The position numbers and the translations under genes were made by a program. From assembly GCA_024734495.1 (NCBI GenBank), contig JALMQS010000099.1, forward strand, positions 96,315,302-96,379,301: a stretch of 64,000 bases of DNA, given 5' to 3'. Source of the DNA: Forficula auricularia. Its lineage: Eukaryota > Arthropoda > Insecta > Dermaptera > Forficulidae. Under the pieces are notes generated by a model, which worked only from the letters and a program-made list of their open reading frames with translations, had not been told where the DNA came from and ran no database searches. Below are positions 44,712 to 55,716 of this stretch, one piece after another; position 1 is the stretch's first letter, and each line of letters opens with the position of its first letter.

Positions 44712-45269
44712 TAACAAATAATAAACAAGTACAAAAAAAAGAAAAAAATATAGAAATGTATGGTCATTAACAAATAACATGATCAGAGATTTCCATCAAA
44801 AGACAAAAAGAAATTTATAAAATTCTTCACAAAAACCCAATACCTGGAGAAAGCGACACATTAGCCTTCCCCGACATTTGCCATAAGTTGTTAAGGAAAC
44901 CTGGTCAAAACCTTAACAAGGATGGTATGACCTCTCTCTACCTCAGCTAATTGAAACAATTTAAAATATTTCAAAAGTTAATGTCTCAAAATTTTTAAAT
45001 TTACAACTATTACAGTGTATAGCTATGCTATTTGCTCACATCAAACTACAGAGTATACGCCGTATACCTTCCTCTACAGCCTTACATTTTACAAAAAGCC
45101 GACTGCGGATTTGGAAAGTACCATTAGAATTAATAGTTCTAAATGATTGCCAAGTTTCATAAAAATCCGTTAAAACGTAACGGTGTATTGTCCAAAATAT
45201 TTTTTTTTCAAAAACGCTCATTGCATTTAATCGCCTTATCGTAACGAAATAATTTTCGATGCAAAAGAC
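44712..45269. other. AT-rich, no gene
   Basis: The 137-codon minus ORF at 45036-45449 runs into repeat RD and has no recognisable domain; not called. Confidence 0.45.
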
Positions 45270-46042
45270 AAAACATATAGAACTACTTTTGTTCAAAATT
45301 TCAACTTTTTTCATAGTAAGGTCTCTAGAAAATTGAGAAAAAACAAAATTTGTCGATTTGTTGCCGAACCAAAAAATAATGATATCTCTTAACCACTTAG
45401 ATAGAAATGATAGTAACAAAAATTGACTCCTTTTAATATAACTCCACAAATATAGAATTATTTTAAGACTATTTCGAGTTTACTAGAATTTTTAGTTTTT
45501 GATATATTAAGCCATTTAAAGGGTCCATAGATACATATTATATACGTTTTACATTTCTTTCGTGTATTTTTGCCCTCCTCAAGTGTCAATCGGTGAAAAA
45601 GATTGAAAATATGGGTTATTACTTGTAGGACTATTCCAGTACCTACTTAAGTACTTCACAGATGGTCTCCCTCTAGCTTCATGAAAAGTACCCCCCCCCC
45701 CCTATTTTGTTCAGTTCTAACGAATTAGAAGAGCTTTTTATTATCTTTTGTTGAAGTTATAGGACTTGACCGCTTTTATTTTAACCATATAATGCTAAAA
45801 TGCAACAATTTTCAACCGCCGACCAGAAATTTCACTGACGCACTCTGTGAGTTAACCCACCTGTGGGCACCCTGGTACTTCGCCCTGAAACATTTATTTA
45901 TTTAATTTTTTTTTGTATCGTTAGCGAAGGTAGTATACGATTTTAATTTTATTTTGAAAAGTGACAAAAGTGATTATGGTATTTTCACGAATAACATTTT
46001 AATTTCATTGTTAGGGAAAATTAAAAAATATTTTATATTTAT
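45270..46042. repeat. Repeat family RD, copy 2
   Basis: Parallels 11630-12135 with an extra ~350 bp (45545-45890) of mixed composition in the middle. Confidence 0.6.
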
Positions 46043-46150
46043 GTCTATAATCTAAATTGAAAGTTTTTGCCGAGAGTAGCAGAATTTTTATATATTGAAG
46101 GAGACAATAAAAGAGTGTGTCTTCTGCTGGAATTATAAATTTTATTTATT

Positions 46151-46206
46151 TATAACGAGACTATAGTTTCGAGGACTTTGCCCTCTTCATCAGTCTATTA
46201 CAATGT
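46151..46206 (-). ncRNA. Hammerhead-like motif, P1 left arm
   Basis: Minus strand: CTGATGA (complement of 46187-46193), A, stem II GAGG/CCTC, GAAA, stem III AC/GT with loop TATA, GTC with predicted cleavage between 46159 and 46158, and stem I TTGTAA/TTATAA plus GA/TC around an internal loop. All core bases are present; the additional A before stem II is the only oddity. Confidence 0.55.
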
Positions 46207-46275
46207 ATTCACAGGAATTAATTTATGAATGAAAAATGTAAAACTTTCATTCATAAATTAATTCCTGTGAATACA

Positions 46276-46327
46276 TTGTAATAGACTGATGAAGAGCAAA
46301 GCCCTCGAAACTATAGTCTCGTTATAA
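46276..46327 (+). ncRNA. Hammerhead-like motif, P1 right arm
   Basis: CTGATGA 46286-46292; stem II GAG/CTC (46294-46296 with 46304-46306); GAAA 46307-46310; stem III AC-TATA-GT; predicted cleavage after C46318; stem I inner GA/TC, internal loop TA/G, outer TTGTAA/TTATAA (46276-46281 with 46322-46327). The stem I internal loop is the place where natural type I hammerheads make their loop contact. Confidence 0.55.
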
Positions 46328-46394
46328 ATAAATAAAATTTATAATTCCAGCAGAAGACACACTCTTTTATTGTCTCCTTCAGTCTATAATCTAA

Positions 46395-48130
46395 TTCGAA
46401 TAAAAACCTTATCTTTAGAATATCGCGTAAAATCAAAAATTTTCAATTTTTTACGAAACAAAAAAAGGTGTTATCTCTAGTCCCTTGGATAATTGGTAAT
46501 ACGAATTGGTTCCTTTTAATATACAGTAGATTCCGGTAAAACGAGAATTTGTGATGAAAAAATTTCGACTAGTAATATAGAGCGATAAACAGTCCTGTAT
46601 AACGCGAAAGATAAATTTAACATTTTAACAAAGTTTGTGATTTTTTATGCTTCAAAGTAGCGGTTTCTAAAAAAAATAGTAATAAATTTAAAGATATAAG
46701 AGAAAAATAATTTTATCCAACTTTGAATAAAAATAAAAATACATGAATAGATCTCAGAATTTAACATTTATTCACTATCGGATGTATCAACAAATAAGTT
46801 CCAACTTCGCCGTCTTGTTAATCTTGGTAGTAAAGATTTATCGCTTGAATAGTCCATAAGTTTAGACTTGGATGTTACCGTTGATTAAAAATAGTTCTTT
46901 CTCCAGATCATTTTTAGATTGAAAATATGGGAATAGACAACACTCAATTTTCTTTTAAATACCGTAAAGCGCTCTATAGACGGATCAATTTTCATAAAAT
47001 GTGTTTCTAACGTTTTGGCTATATCGATACTCCAGAACAAAACTGGTCTAACTCAAAAAAAGCGATTTTTCAGGAAAGCCGATTAAAGTTTCTTCTTTTC
47101 CCTTCTTTTGATATCCGTTGCCTGCGTTATCCTATTGTTGAAATATTGCACGAATTATCACAATCATAGAACTCCTTTATAGATTTTGAGAGGGTTTTCT
47201 CCCTCTCTATACTATTATTATTTTTTATGATTAATTTATGGGCAAAACTCCAAGATGTTTCTTTCTTGCACCGAAATATTTATGAATAGTGGATTATTGT
47301 GTGATAAACGAACAGTAAGTAACTTTTTCACATAGTATCATTCTTTAGTGCAAAACTGAACTATTGTGACAATGGCTCTTTCTTGAAGAGAATAATCTAC
47401 TGGGAAATAAGTTAATTTACCGTTCAAAATAGAGCCATTATCATAATAGTTCAGTTTTGCACTAGAGAATGAAATGAAAAAGTTACGTACTGTTGGTTTA
47501 TCCCACAATAATCCACTATTGTACAATAGAAACGCACAGGATCCCATGTGTGATTGGGATGATTCACTCTTGCATGGCCCTCCTCAAAAAATCCAACATA
47601 GATCTCTTCCCGCGCTCTATCTTGAGGTGATCCACTAAGTTGTTTAAAAACGGTCTTCCATAGAGATAGAAGAGACAATTTTAAGATAATTCGTGCAAAA
47701 AAGTCAAAATCGCATTTTTTGAGTTGGACCAGTCTTGTTCTGGAGTAGCGATATGTAATCCTGTATTTATATTATCTAAACTTTAGGTGACTTTGGCGCA
47801 TTAAAAGTATGGTCTAAGTTTTCCTTCTCCTTACTAGAATAAGAACAATTTGCTAATTCAATTAAATATCTTTATAGTGGCGTGCTTGAAGTTACATAAG
47901 GTGGTCGAATAATGTAGGTATGTCCCGTATAACGCGATTTCCTAATACGCGAAACGTATCCCCCGCATTGTGCGGGAGTCCACTGTGTATATATATATAT
48001 ATATGGAATTATTTTAAAAATATTTCGAAGTTTCTGGCATTTTTCATTTTCGAGATATTAAGTCACTTAGAGAGACAAGTCCATAAAATACAAAGATATT
48101 TTTTTTCGTGTATGATTAAAAAAGATCGTC
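46395..48130. repeat. Repeat family RD, copy 3, split by a DNA transposon
   Basis: Left part 46395-46523 ends ggttccttttaata; right part resumes at ~47988 with tggaattattttaaaaatat, exactly the continuation seen in copy 1 (11800 onward). Confidence 0.55.
46524..47985. mobile_element. pogo/Tigger-like TIR element with internal palindrome
   Basis: Left end CAGTAGATTCCGGTAAAACG after TA (46522-46523); right end GGGAGTCCACTG (to 47985) with TA two bases beyond. CAGTRGAYTCCCG ends and TA targets are hallmarks of pogo/Tigger. No DDE transposase ORF remains. The interior folds back: tactccagaacaaaactggt (47030) is mirrored at 47720-47745, and 47286-47390 pairs with 47415-47525 (aatccactatt, gttcagttttgcac). 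Confidence 0.6.
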
Positions 48131-49544
48131 CCGTTATCAACCTTAAGCCAAAATTAGGGTTGATAATGGCGATTTTAGGATTTTAATTTCTTGAATTGGT
48201 CTTTTTCCACTTAATCACTCATGCTTTATTTATTATATTTAAGGCTCTGTTATTCATGTGCGCCTAGAGCTACATCCATAGATTAGGTCTCAATCAAGTT
48301 ATCCGATGGATGGGGGGATTGAGAGCTCAAATATTCCCCTGTGAAGGGTTAATAATTGAAAAAATTAAAATTATAAAATCTCTAAGGTCCGAAATAAATC
48401 AATTTATATTTTATTTTATTTTAACATACTTACAAAAGACACAGATGTATGGTAGAGAAGTTCATGGTTACATACACCATCTTATTATTATTATTATTTT
48501 ATATATTAAAAATAAAATTTATATTTATTTTGGAGATTTAATATACTCAAAAAGGAAAATAAAATTACCTCTGATTTTTTAAAACTTTTTATTTTATTTT
48601 TACAATCAAATTGAAAAATAATAAAAGAGCATCAGAGGTAGAGAGATGGGCGGTTTTTATTTAATCCATTAAAGAATGAAATTTAAGTATACCTATAAGT
48701 ATATATATTAGGTATGTACTTAGGAAAAAAGTATTGTATAAAAAGAAGGAAAATGATTGAAAGAAAGAATTTAAAGTCGAGATGATGATAATGGTTGGAT
48801 CTTTTATCGAATAAATTACACCTTTAGAGAGGATAAAAAAAACTGAAAGTATAATAACAAAAATATATTAAATTTATTATCTAATTTTAATTTATAATTC
48901 ATCCATTTTATAATCTATTCTTTATTCCCTATAAAATATATTTTATATCATATTTTTTAAGTCCTCATTTTGGATTTGCTGGCTTAGATTCTGTGCAGTT
49001 ATTTTTTAGATTTATCTGATAGTTATTTAATGAAATATATTAAACTGTTTATTAAATTCTTCAGGGTTGGCGAAAATCAGCAACCGCTAGAGGCCCTAGT
49101 TAACGAGAAACATAAAACCTTTTAACGCATAATATGTTTATATACTTTTTTATTCCCTGTTATCTAAAGATTTTGCCAATAGATATTAGAGGTGATTTTA
49201 CATGTAATTATTAATTCTATTTATCTCGAAATGATGTCACACCTATCGAAATTCAAAACTGTCCTCTGATAAGGACCGGAGTGAATCGAAACGTTAATTA
49301 AAAATATTATTGTTATATTTATATTAAAAAAAAATAACATTTTAGCACACTTTATAAATTTAAAAAATGATTTCTTTTTTCAACCAAGATTAAGTAATAT
49401 TGAGATAAAAGTTAATTTATTTTTTTGACAATGTTTAAAAAAAAATCGTTTATATTTATTATATTTTTATTTTTATTCAAGATAATTATTTGATCTCCTA
49501 GAAAATGTTATCATTGTCTATTTTCAAGAAACCATTTTTAAAAA
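48131..49544. other. AT-rich; one Penelope-type core at 49266-49295
   Basis: ctctgataaggaccggagtg ... tcgaaacgtt is a worn plus-strand core (G8 changed). No gene. Confidence 0.4.
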
Positions 49545-49625
49545 ATTTTCATTTTTCCTGAAACGTTTGAATTTCAAATAAACGTTTTAGATTGTTTTTT
49601 TATAAAAGATTTGCATTTATCTTAT
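49545..49625. repeat. Penelope-type family P2 fragment
   Basis: aaacgtttgaatttcaaata, agattgtttttttataaaag. Confidence 0.4.
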
Positions 49626-49674
49626 ACATATTTTAAATGAGAAATTTTATATATAAATATATATCTATATATAT

Positions 49675-50397
49675 ATATATATATAGGGAGAATCTTTGTC
49701 CAAAACTGCTCCAACGATTGCGATGAAAATCACGCTCTAGGGTTTTTTGGGGTGGATAAATCGATCTGTCAGGTTCTCATTTTCGAGTAACTTTAATTAG
49801 ATTGTTTTTTCGTAATAGAAGTAATTGTTCACAGGTAAAGTGATGCTAAGCTTGGGGTTTTAGAAAAGGTTTCTTTTGTATCTATACAGACAATGGCTTG
49901 GGTCAGGTCAATTTCTCAAAAGCCTTGTATGTATGCGAGCTGGTTTTTAAACCTCCTTTGTCGATATAGACTGTTAAAAAAATTACCCCTGCGGTATCTT
50001 CTTCTTTTTATCAACCTAATCAATTGGGTCATATATTTACATATGTGTATAAATTAAAAAGAAAAACTTTTTTCATCGCTCCAATCGAACAATTTTCTTA
50101 ACCTACTTGAAACCCCCATAAACGTTAGAATCATTAATAAACATTTTATAATTGTTTTTATAAGCTTATTCATTTAATAGAATAAAAAATAATCTAGAAT
50201 TTATTTAAAAATGTATTTTACAAAAGCAAGACTCACTTTTGTAGAAAAATAACATATTTTGATAGAATTTATAATTAAACTAATTATTATTAACAAGAGG
50301 TTGAAAAATATGAATCATAAAGTTTAATCAAAAAAATAATTGGTTGTTCAAATAAATAACATCTAAAATCCGAGCCAAGCTCGGTCTTCCAGGTACT
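49675..50397 (+). mobile_element. Helitron-like family H copy
   Basis: aaactgctccaacgattgcg, atgaaaatcacgctctaggg at the start; ends gccaagctcggtcttccagg at about 50375-50394. Collinear with 26790-27360. No protein. Confidence 0.55.
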
Positions 50398-51114
50398 TTG
50401 TGTTATAAAGCTAGAATTTGTTCAATCTAATCCCTCCATGGACTTAGTAACTATATATTTTATTTGATCGAAAATTTAATTTCTGATATTAGAAGTATAT
50501 TAAGCTATAAAGTGAAGAAAAAAAATCAAGTTGACTTTTTGGGGATTTCAATTCAATCCTTCTTGAAGAATTCCCTTAGGTTGGCTGAGCGGGGCTCTCC
50601 ATTGGACACTATGAAATTATCTTTTGGATATTATAGAATCCCTCGAGATGCAACATGTCCGAGAGATGAAGCCCGTCCCGATGGAATTTTCAAATTAAAT
50701 TTACTTTCCGTTGTAAGATAAAAGGGAGAGATAGAGAGTTGTATCTCAGAGACTCTCTAATAACTAAAAAAAATAATAATAATAATAATATTAACAAAAA
50801 GGGCTTTAAAACTTTTTTCAATACAAACTAATTTTCTAATATATATTTTGATAAATATTAGAGAAAAATATTTTTTCAACAATTCAATATAGGAGTGAGG
50901 AATCTGAGCTAAGATTAGAATATGAAAATACTATAAGAAATACTTATTAATAGAATTCAGTTTAAAAATAATATCTCTAATAGTAATAGAAATAGCATTT
51001 TGACTGAAAAATGATATCTCTTTTCAATATTCGGTACGATTTTCGTGAAATTTAGTAATTTTACATTTTTTTTTAATAAAGATATTAAATCTTGGGGAAG
51101 AAGTTCAATTGATT
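50398..51114. other. Single-copy stretch with an unassigned ORF
   Basis: 50530-50720 is less AT-rich. An 85-codon plus ORF (50464-50721) has ordinary codon mix in its second half (SPLDTMKLSFGYYRIPRDAT) but no known domain. It may be an exon relic. Confidence 0.25.
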
Positions 51115-51560
51115 AATATAAGCATTAATAAAGTGTAACCGATGAGGCTGTCCTCTGTTTGGCGCAAATAAACATATACATATAAATTCAAAGTTTATTT
51201 TTGCCGAGAGTAGCAGAATTTTTATAAATTGAAGGTAAAAAAGTGTGTCTTCTACTGGAATTATACATTTTTAATTTATTTATAACGAGACTATAGTTTC
51301 GAGAGCTGACCTCTTCATCAGTCTTCAACATATACATATATACGAGTATTTAATATCAATATGTATAGACATATATATTTATATTCGTTATCATATATGT
51401 ACAATATGTTTCACAAAGAGAAACAAAGAGGTTGTCCTCTGCTTGATGCAAATAAACATGCACACTTATATATCGAGATGATATATCTGTATATATATAT
51501 TATTCGTTTGTTTGAGACTATAGTTTCGAAGACTTGGTCTTCATTATCAGTCTTTTTTAA
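51115..51560 (-). mobile_element. Penelope-type family P1, two minus copies in tandem
   Basis: 51120-51345 and 51390-51560 each contain the P1 tail (gttgtcctctgcttgatgca or a variant) and a hammerhead-like motif. The first motif, 51289-51321, has an intact core with stem II AGAG/CTCT. The second, 51515-51550, has CTGATAATGA, a two-base insertion in the box. Confidence 0.6.
51289..51321 (-). ncRNA. Hammerhead-like motif, P1
   Basis: Minus strand CTGATGA (complement of 51315-51321), short GAG/CTC stem II, CGAAAC, TATAGTC. Stem I is less well paired than at 46 kb. Confidence 0.4.
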
Positions 51561-51709
51561 TTATAAATGTTTGTTTTTCATGGAGTCAATATAGTATGGA
51601 TATTGAAAATTTGGTGTTCCTTCTTCACTGGTGGTCAGCTTAGAACTAATAAAGACATTCTTTTGGTTCACATTCAAATATAACAACATTGTTATATATA
51701 TATATATAG
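51561..51709. other. Spacer between inverted P1 copies
   Basis: No feature. Confidence 0.5.
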
Positions 51710-51880
51710 AGAGAGAGATATATCATCTCGATATATATGTGTGTATGTTTATTTGCATCAAGCAGAGGACAACCTCTTTGTTTCTCTTTGTGAATCAACA
51801 ACTCTGCTACTCTCGGCAAAACAAAAACTTTTCAATTACAATATGTTTATTTGAATTAAGCAGAGAACAACCTCATTGAT
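51710..51880 (+). repeat. Penelope-type family P1, plus copy and a fragment
   Basis: gagatatatcatctcgatat, tttgcatcaagcagaggaca ... gctactctcggcaaaacaaa. Mirrors 51405-51510, so the whole 51.4-51.8 kb block is an inverted pair. Confidence 0.6.
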
Positions 51881-53154
51881 ATTATAACATTATAATATTG
51901 TGTGTTATTTTCATGATTAATTACGTATCAAATTTATGTACATACGAGTATTTCTAAATAAAATTTTGACCAGTCGTAGTTTTGTATGTTATTGTAGTTG
52001 GACCTATATAGTCATATAATATTTATGGCTTGAATTGTCCCCTTCCCCTCCCCCTAACAACCCCCAAATTTTCTTACAATAGTTATGAATCACCCTGTTT
52101 TACAATTTGATTTATTTCTGATTCCCTGCAATTTTTAACCAAATGTTCTAAAATTAAAGAGCCCAAAATAAAATCAGTTGTCTTTTAAAATATAAACATT
52201 GTTGCATAAGAACAAACATTCAACGACTTTTTATTCGTGACTTATCTCAAGTATCTGATTCCAATCAAGATTAAAAATGACCTAAAGAAAAACCATTTTC
52301 AAGTATGGTTTTTATATTCCAAAAGAAAAGAATTGATTAGATTTATATATTGTGGTTTCGAAACTTACATTTCAAAAATGCAGGCAATCTAAAAAAGGAA
52401 ACTCTAATTGTCATAAAGAGGCAGGTCTCGAACCGTTGTACCTAACTACTAAGCTGAAATTTGGCATACATGTTGTATTAATAAACTACATCTTTCAACC
52501 TTCTAGTTTAAATTGTTTACTGATTGAAATTTGTCTACTGCTTACCAAATCTTAAAATTATCAAATTTATTCGTTTAATTGAAAAATATTTTTTAATTCA
52601 TGACCATTATTAGAAATTGGTCCACAAAACTATAATATTATTGTTGGGGTGCGATAAAAATATATTTTCAAATTTTTAGGTAAAAAATGTAAAATAAGTT
52701 AAAAAGAGACATTTCAGAAACAATTTAATTCAAATTTTTTTTTAATTAATTGATAATTTATAAATGAAATAATCATTTTCTTAGAAGAAAATATTCTTTA
52801 ATCATTTTAATATTTCAAAATTTTGATTAAGTACTTTACTACAAGTAGTTATTTTGATTCCTTGTTTCGATTTTCATGATTAAAAGATCTCTTTCACTCC
52901 CTCTTGAATTCAAATAAGAAGAAGAATCTAAAGCTCGCCCTTCTGATTTCTACTCAGCAAATCCTCTTAAAGTTCTGTTTGCATATTATGTAAATATCAA
53001 AAGTTTCAAGCCATTCAATAAATAGAACCGAAACCCTTTTATTAAGTTCTGAGACTAGTTGTTTTTATGGATTCGTAATATAACTTGATTTCAAATACAA
53101 AATAATTATTGAATTTTTCTTTCTATTATTTAGTTCTTGACCAATTCTTCTTTA
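51881..53154. other. AT-rich, no gene
   Basis: 52205-52262 is shared with 21970-22035. Nothing else recognised. Confidence 0.45.
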
Positions 53155-53390
53155 TGTGCCTTACTCGATCTCGAACATCGGCGATTACTATGGAGAGTAG
53201 TATCCTCTCCATTGTAATTTTCCTGGGGAAATTTTTCACATGGGTGGTTTCCTATTGCCTTCCCTTGGATTTAATGAGGCGCCTTGCATTTTTGCCAAAT
53301 ATGAAAATTGTTCTGATGAAGGCGAGATATAATCCCTAATAAACTCGATCCGCTATCAAGCTACTTAGCCATTGCTCTACAAATCAACCA
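53155..53390 (-). mobile_element. tRNA-derived SINE, family B, copy 2 (worn)
   Basis: gtgccttactcgatctcgaa, ggcgattactatggagag and gggtggtttcctattgcctt match 13066-13150. The tRNA head (toward 53390) is strongly decayed and its box B is lost. Confidence 0.55.
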
Positions 53391-53553
53391 CAAAACAACT
53401 AAAAACTCATATTTTGTAGAATTAAATGCTTTTTTGCATTATTCAAAAGAATTAATAATAAAAATTCAATATTTACTAGTTAATTAAAAACAAATAAATA
53501 AATCTCTCAATACAAATATTAAACAAATAATCTGTAATTGATATTGCTATTAA

Positions 53554-53824
53554 GTGGCGACTGTGAGTAAGTGGTTAGAGTGTCGGACCGCTGGCCTGAA
53601 ATACGCTGGTTCAAGACCGAGTCTCGGCAGATATTTGCAGTCGCCTCCTCGTGAAAAAGCAATGGCAACCTACCAAGAGTATAATTCCCTAGTAACGTCT
53701 CCAAACTAGCCTTTCGGAACGGCGTTAAAAATTAGGTCCTGTATATCTGTGTAAAAACAGCTAAACACACTCAGCACAGGTATATGTGGAGTCAAAACGT
53801 CAAGCAGACCTGATATGGCACTTA
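53554..53824 (+). mobile_element. tRNA-derived SINE, family A, copy 2
   Basis: Box A taagtggttagagtgtcgg, box B GGTTCAAGACC (53608-53618), body and 3' end gatatggcactt as in copy 1, then (AAG)n. The flanks share only attaag, a weak TSD candidate. Confidence 0.8.
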
Positions 53825-54775
53825 AAGAAGAAGAAGATTAAGAAATTCGTAATTTTGACACCCCACAAGCATCTGCGTAATTTATAGAGTCTACTGATTG
53901 CCCAATTAAATATCACTATTACCTATTTAATTTTAATTTAGAATAGTTTTTAGAACATGATTAGTGTTAGTGACATATTCTGCACAAGCCAGGACATAAT
54001 TAATATTTATATTTTTTATAATCTTGGTGTATTTTTAATTTCATTAAATTCTATTAAAATCGTGGCTTATCATTACATTTCCCTTCCCCCTGGTATTTAT
54101 TTAAACATTCCTCACGTGGCTCCTTTCCCCCTCCACTGATAAATATTCCCATTCAGGAAATGCACATACATACATTCGTGCATTGGCGCACAGCCTGTGC
54201 CCAGGGGCAAATTAACTCAACAGTTGTTTTTGCACCATATGGCATGCAGTTCTATTTTTGCAGGGAATTTATTATATCCCTCCCCCACTCTCCGCCTAAA
54301 CTAAAAGCCTTACAAAAGAGCAGAGATTAAATTGTCATCTTTCTACTTGAATGTATTTTTTTCCTATTAGAGAAAAACACATTTTTCTTTACGAGGCACC
54401 GAGAGGTGGGTAGGAGGCTGTTCAGCCCCGAGACACAGGGATCAAATTCTTACAATATTATTTAAAAAATTTTATAGATTGTTTTTTCTATGAATAACAA
54501 ATTGTCATAGAGATTACCATAAATTGGCTTGAATAAAAATAAAAAATAAATATTTACCAAACTGGATCTATCCTGACCGAACCGAATGTTCGTTAATCCC
54601 CCGAAAAATAGTATCCTATAATTAAAAAAAGCATGTGGATATCTCTATTGGTTTTTTTTATCATAAAAAATAGATGAAGCGACTAATTGATTCCTTTACT
54701 CAAAAACTATTGATAATAATTATTTTTTATTACTAGGTTTCTTTTTAGTTACCCAACCGAATAATAAAATAATTA
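53825..54775. other. Unique stretch with a possible conserved element (54060-54300)
   Basis: 54120-54300 is single-copy and of mixed composition, with ggcgcacagcctgtgcccag, aactcaacagttgtttttgc and accatatggcatgcagtt. This looks unlike the repeats around it; a host regulatory element is possible. Confidence 0.3.
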
Positions 54776-55716
54776 AAAATAAACTTCAACGGATGCTTGC
54801 TAGACTTAATCATTTATCCAGTCATTTGAAATATTAATATGTTTATTTCTTTATTATTAATCAGATATCACTGGCTATTTAAAGTCCATATTGACTTAAA
54901 ATCAAAAATAACCATCGATTCTTATGTAAAACTAGAGGAATAACCTTATTAGATTACATGTTTAATGTACATATATTAAACCGATCAATTTAATAAATTT
55001 TAAAGAATTAAAAAAGTACTATCTTATTATAAGATAAAGAAGTTTAAAATATAATTTCACCCATACTTGATGGCTGCCATAAGCTCTAACGACTAGACTC
55101 GCCTAGCTCTTACGCAGCTTTCATTCTTCTGCGCTCAATTTGTTGCCTAAATCCAGGCGCACCAACGTCATAAATCAAGTTCAAATTCAGACTACATTTT
55201 GAAGATTTAAATTAGTACAGTTATTTATTTATATTTTATAATTCAATATTTTCATTATATGTTCCAAAAAAACTGAATTAGTTAAAAAGCTCTAAATGAA
55301 AAAATAATTCAAATTCAAGTTCGATTTCAGACAAGGAGCTACAATATTCAATTATTTTTTCACTAGTGATTGTAAAAGATATAAGAATTGGCTATTGGCT
55401 GATAAAATGAATTGAAAAATTATTACTCTTTACACTGACCAATGAGTGAATTTCTCCAGGACGCCGAAATATTGAATTTACTCAAAAATTCGCTCAAAGA
55501 TACTAAATATTTTTCCGCACGAACCAAATGAAAAAACCCCATGTAATTTTTGGCAAAACGGTCCCGTTTTAAAATTAAACCTAATTGAATACTACAATTT
55601 GTGACTTTGTTTGAGACCATGGGTTCCGTAGTCTTTATCCGAGGACCCTTTGAAGTCGGGCTTGTCGCGAGTCCGATTCCAATACTTTCTCCCATGCTTT
55701 GCATGGGAGAAAGTAA
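54776..55716. repeat. Repeat family RA, copy 3
   Basis: Left 54776-55070 matches copy 1 at 1803-2360; right 55530-55716 matches the RA end. The middle is diverged or replaced. The terminal hairpin is perfect here: ctttctcccatgc-ttt-gcatgggagaaag (55685-55713). The 99-codon minus ORF 55423-55722 lies in the repeat and is not called. Confidence 0.6.

Larger units (their letters stand above)
46056..46381. mobile_element. Penelope-type family P1 insert, near-perfect palindrome
   Basis: Flanked by a 13-bp TSD gtctataatctaa (46043-46055 and 46382-46394). The arms are complementary for about 140 bp (gaaggagacaataaaagagt ... gtctccttc). The left arm extends further, to ttttgccgagagtagcagaa, the shared P1 tail. 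Each arm carries an intact hammerhead-like motif on its outward strand. Non-coding. The TSD shows the whole palindrome inserted as one unit. Confidence 0.75.

Noticed and set aside
45036..45449. 137-codon minus-strand ORF
   Set aside because: Lies largely in repeat RD, whose other copies do not keep the frame; no domain.
50464..50721. 85-codon plus-strand ORF as a gene
   Set aside because: No start context, domain or splice evidence; reported as unassigned.
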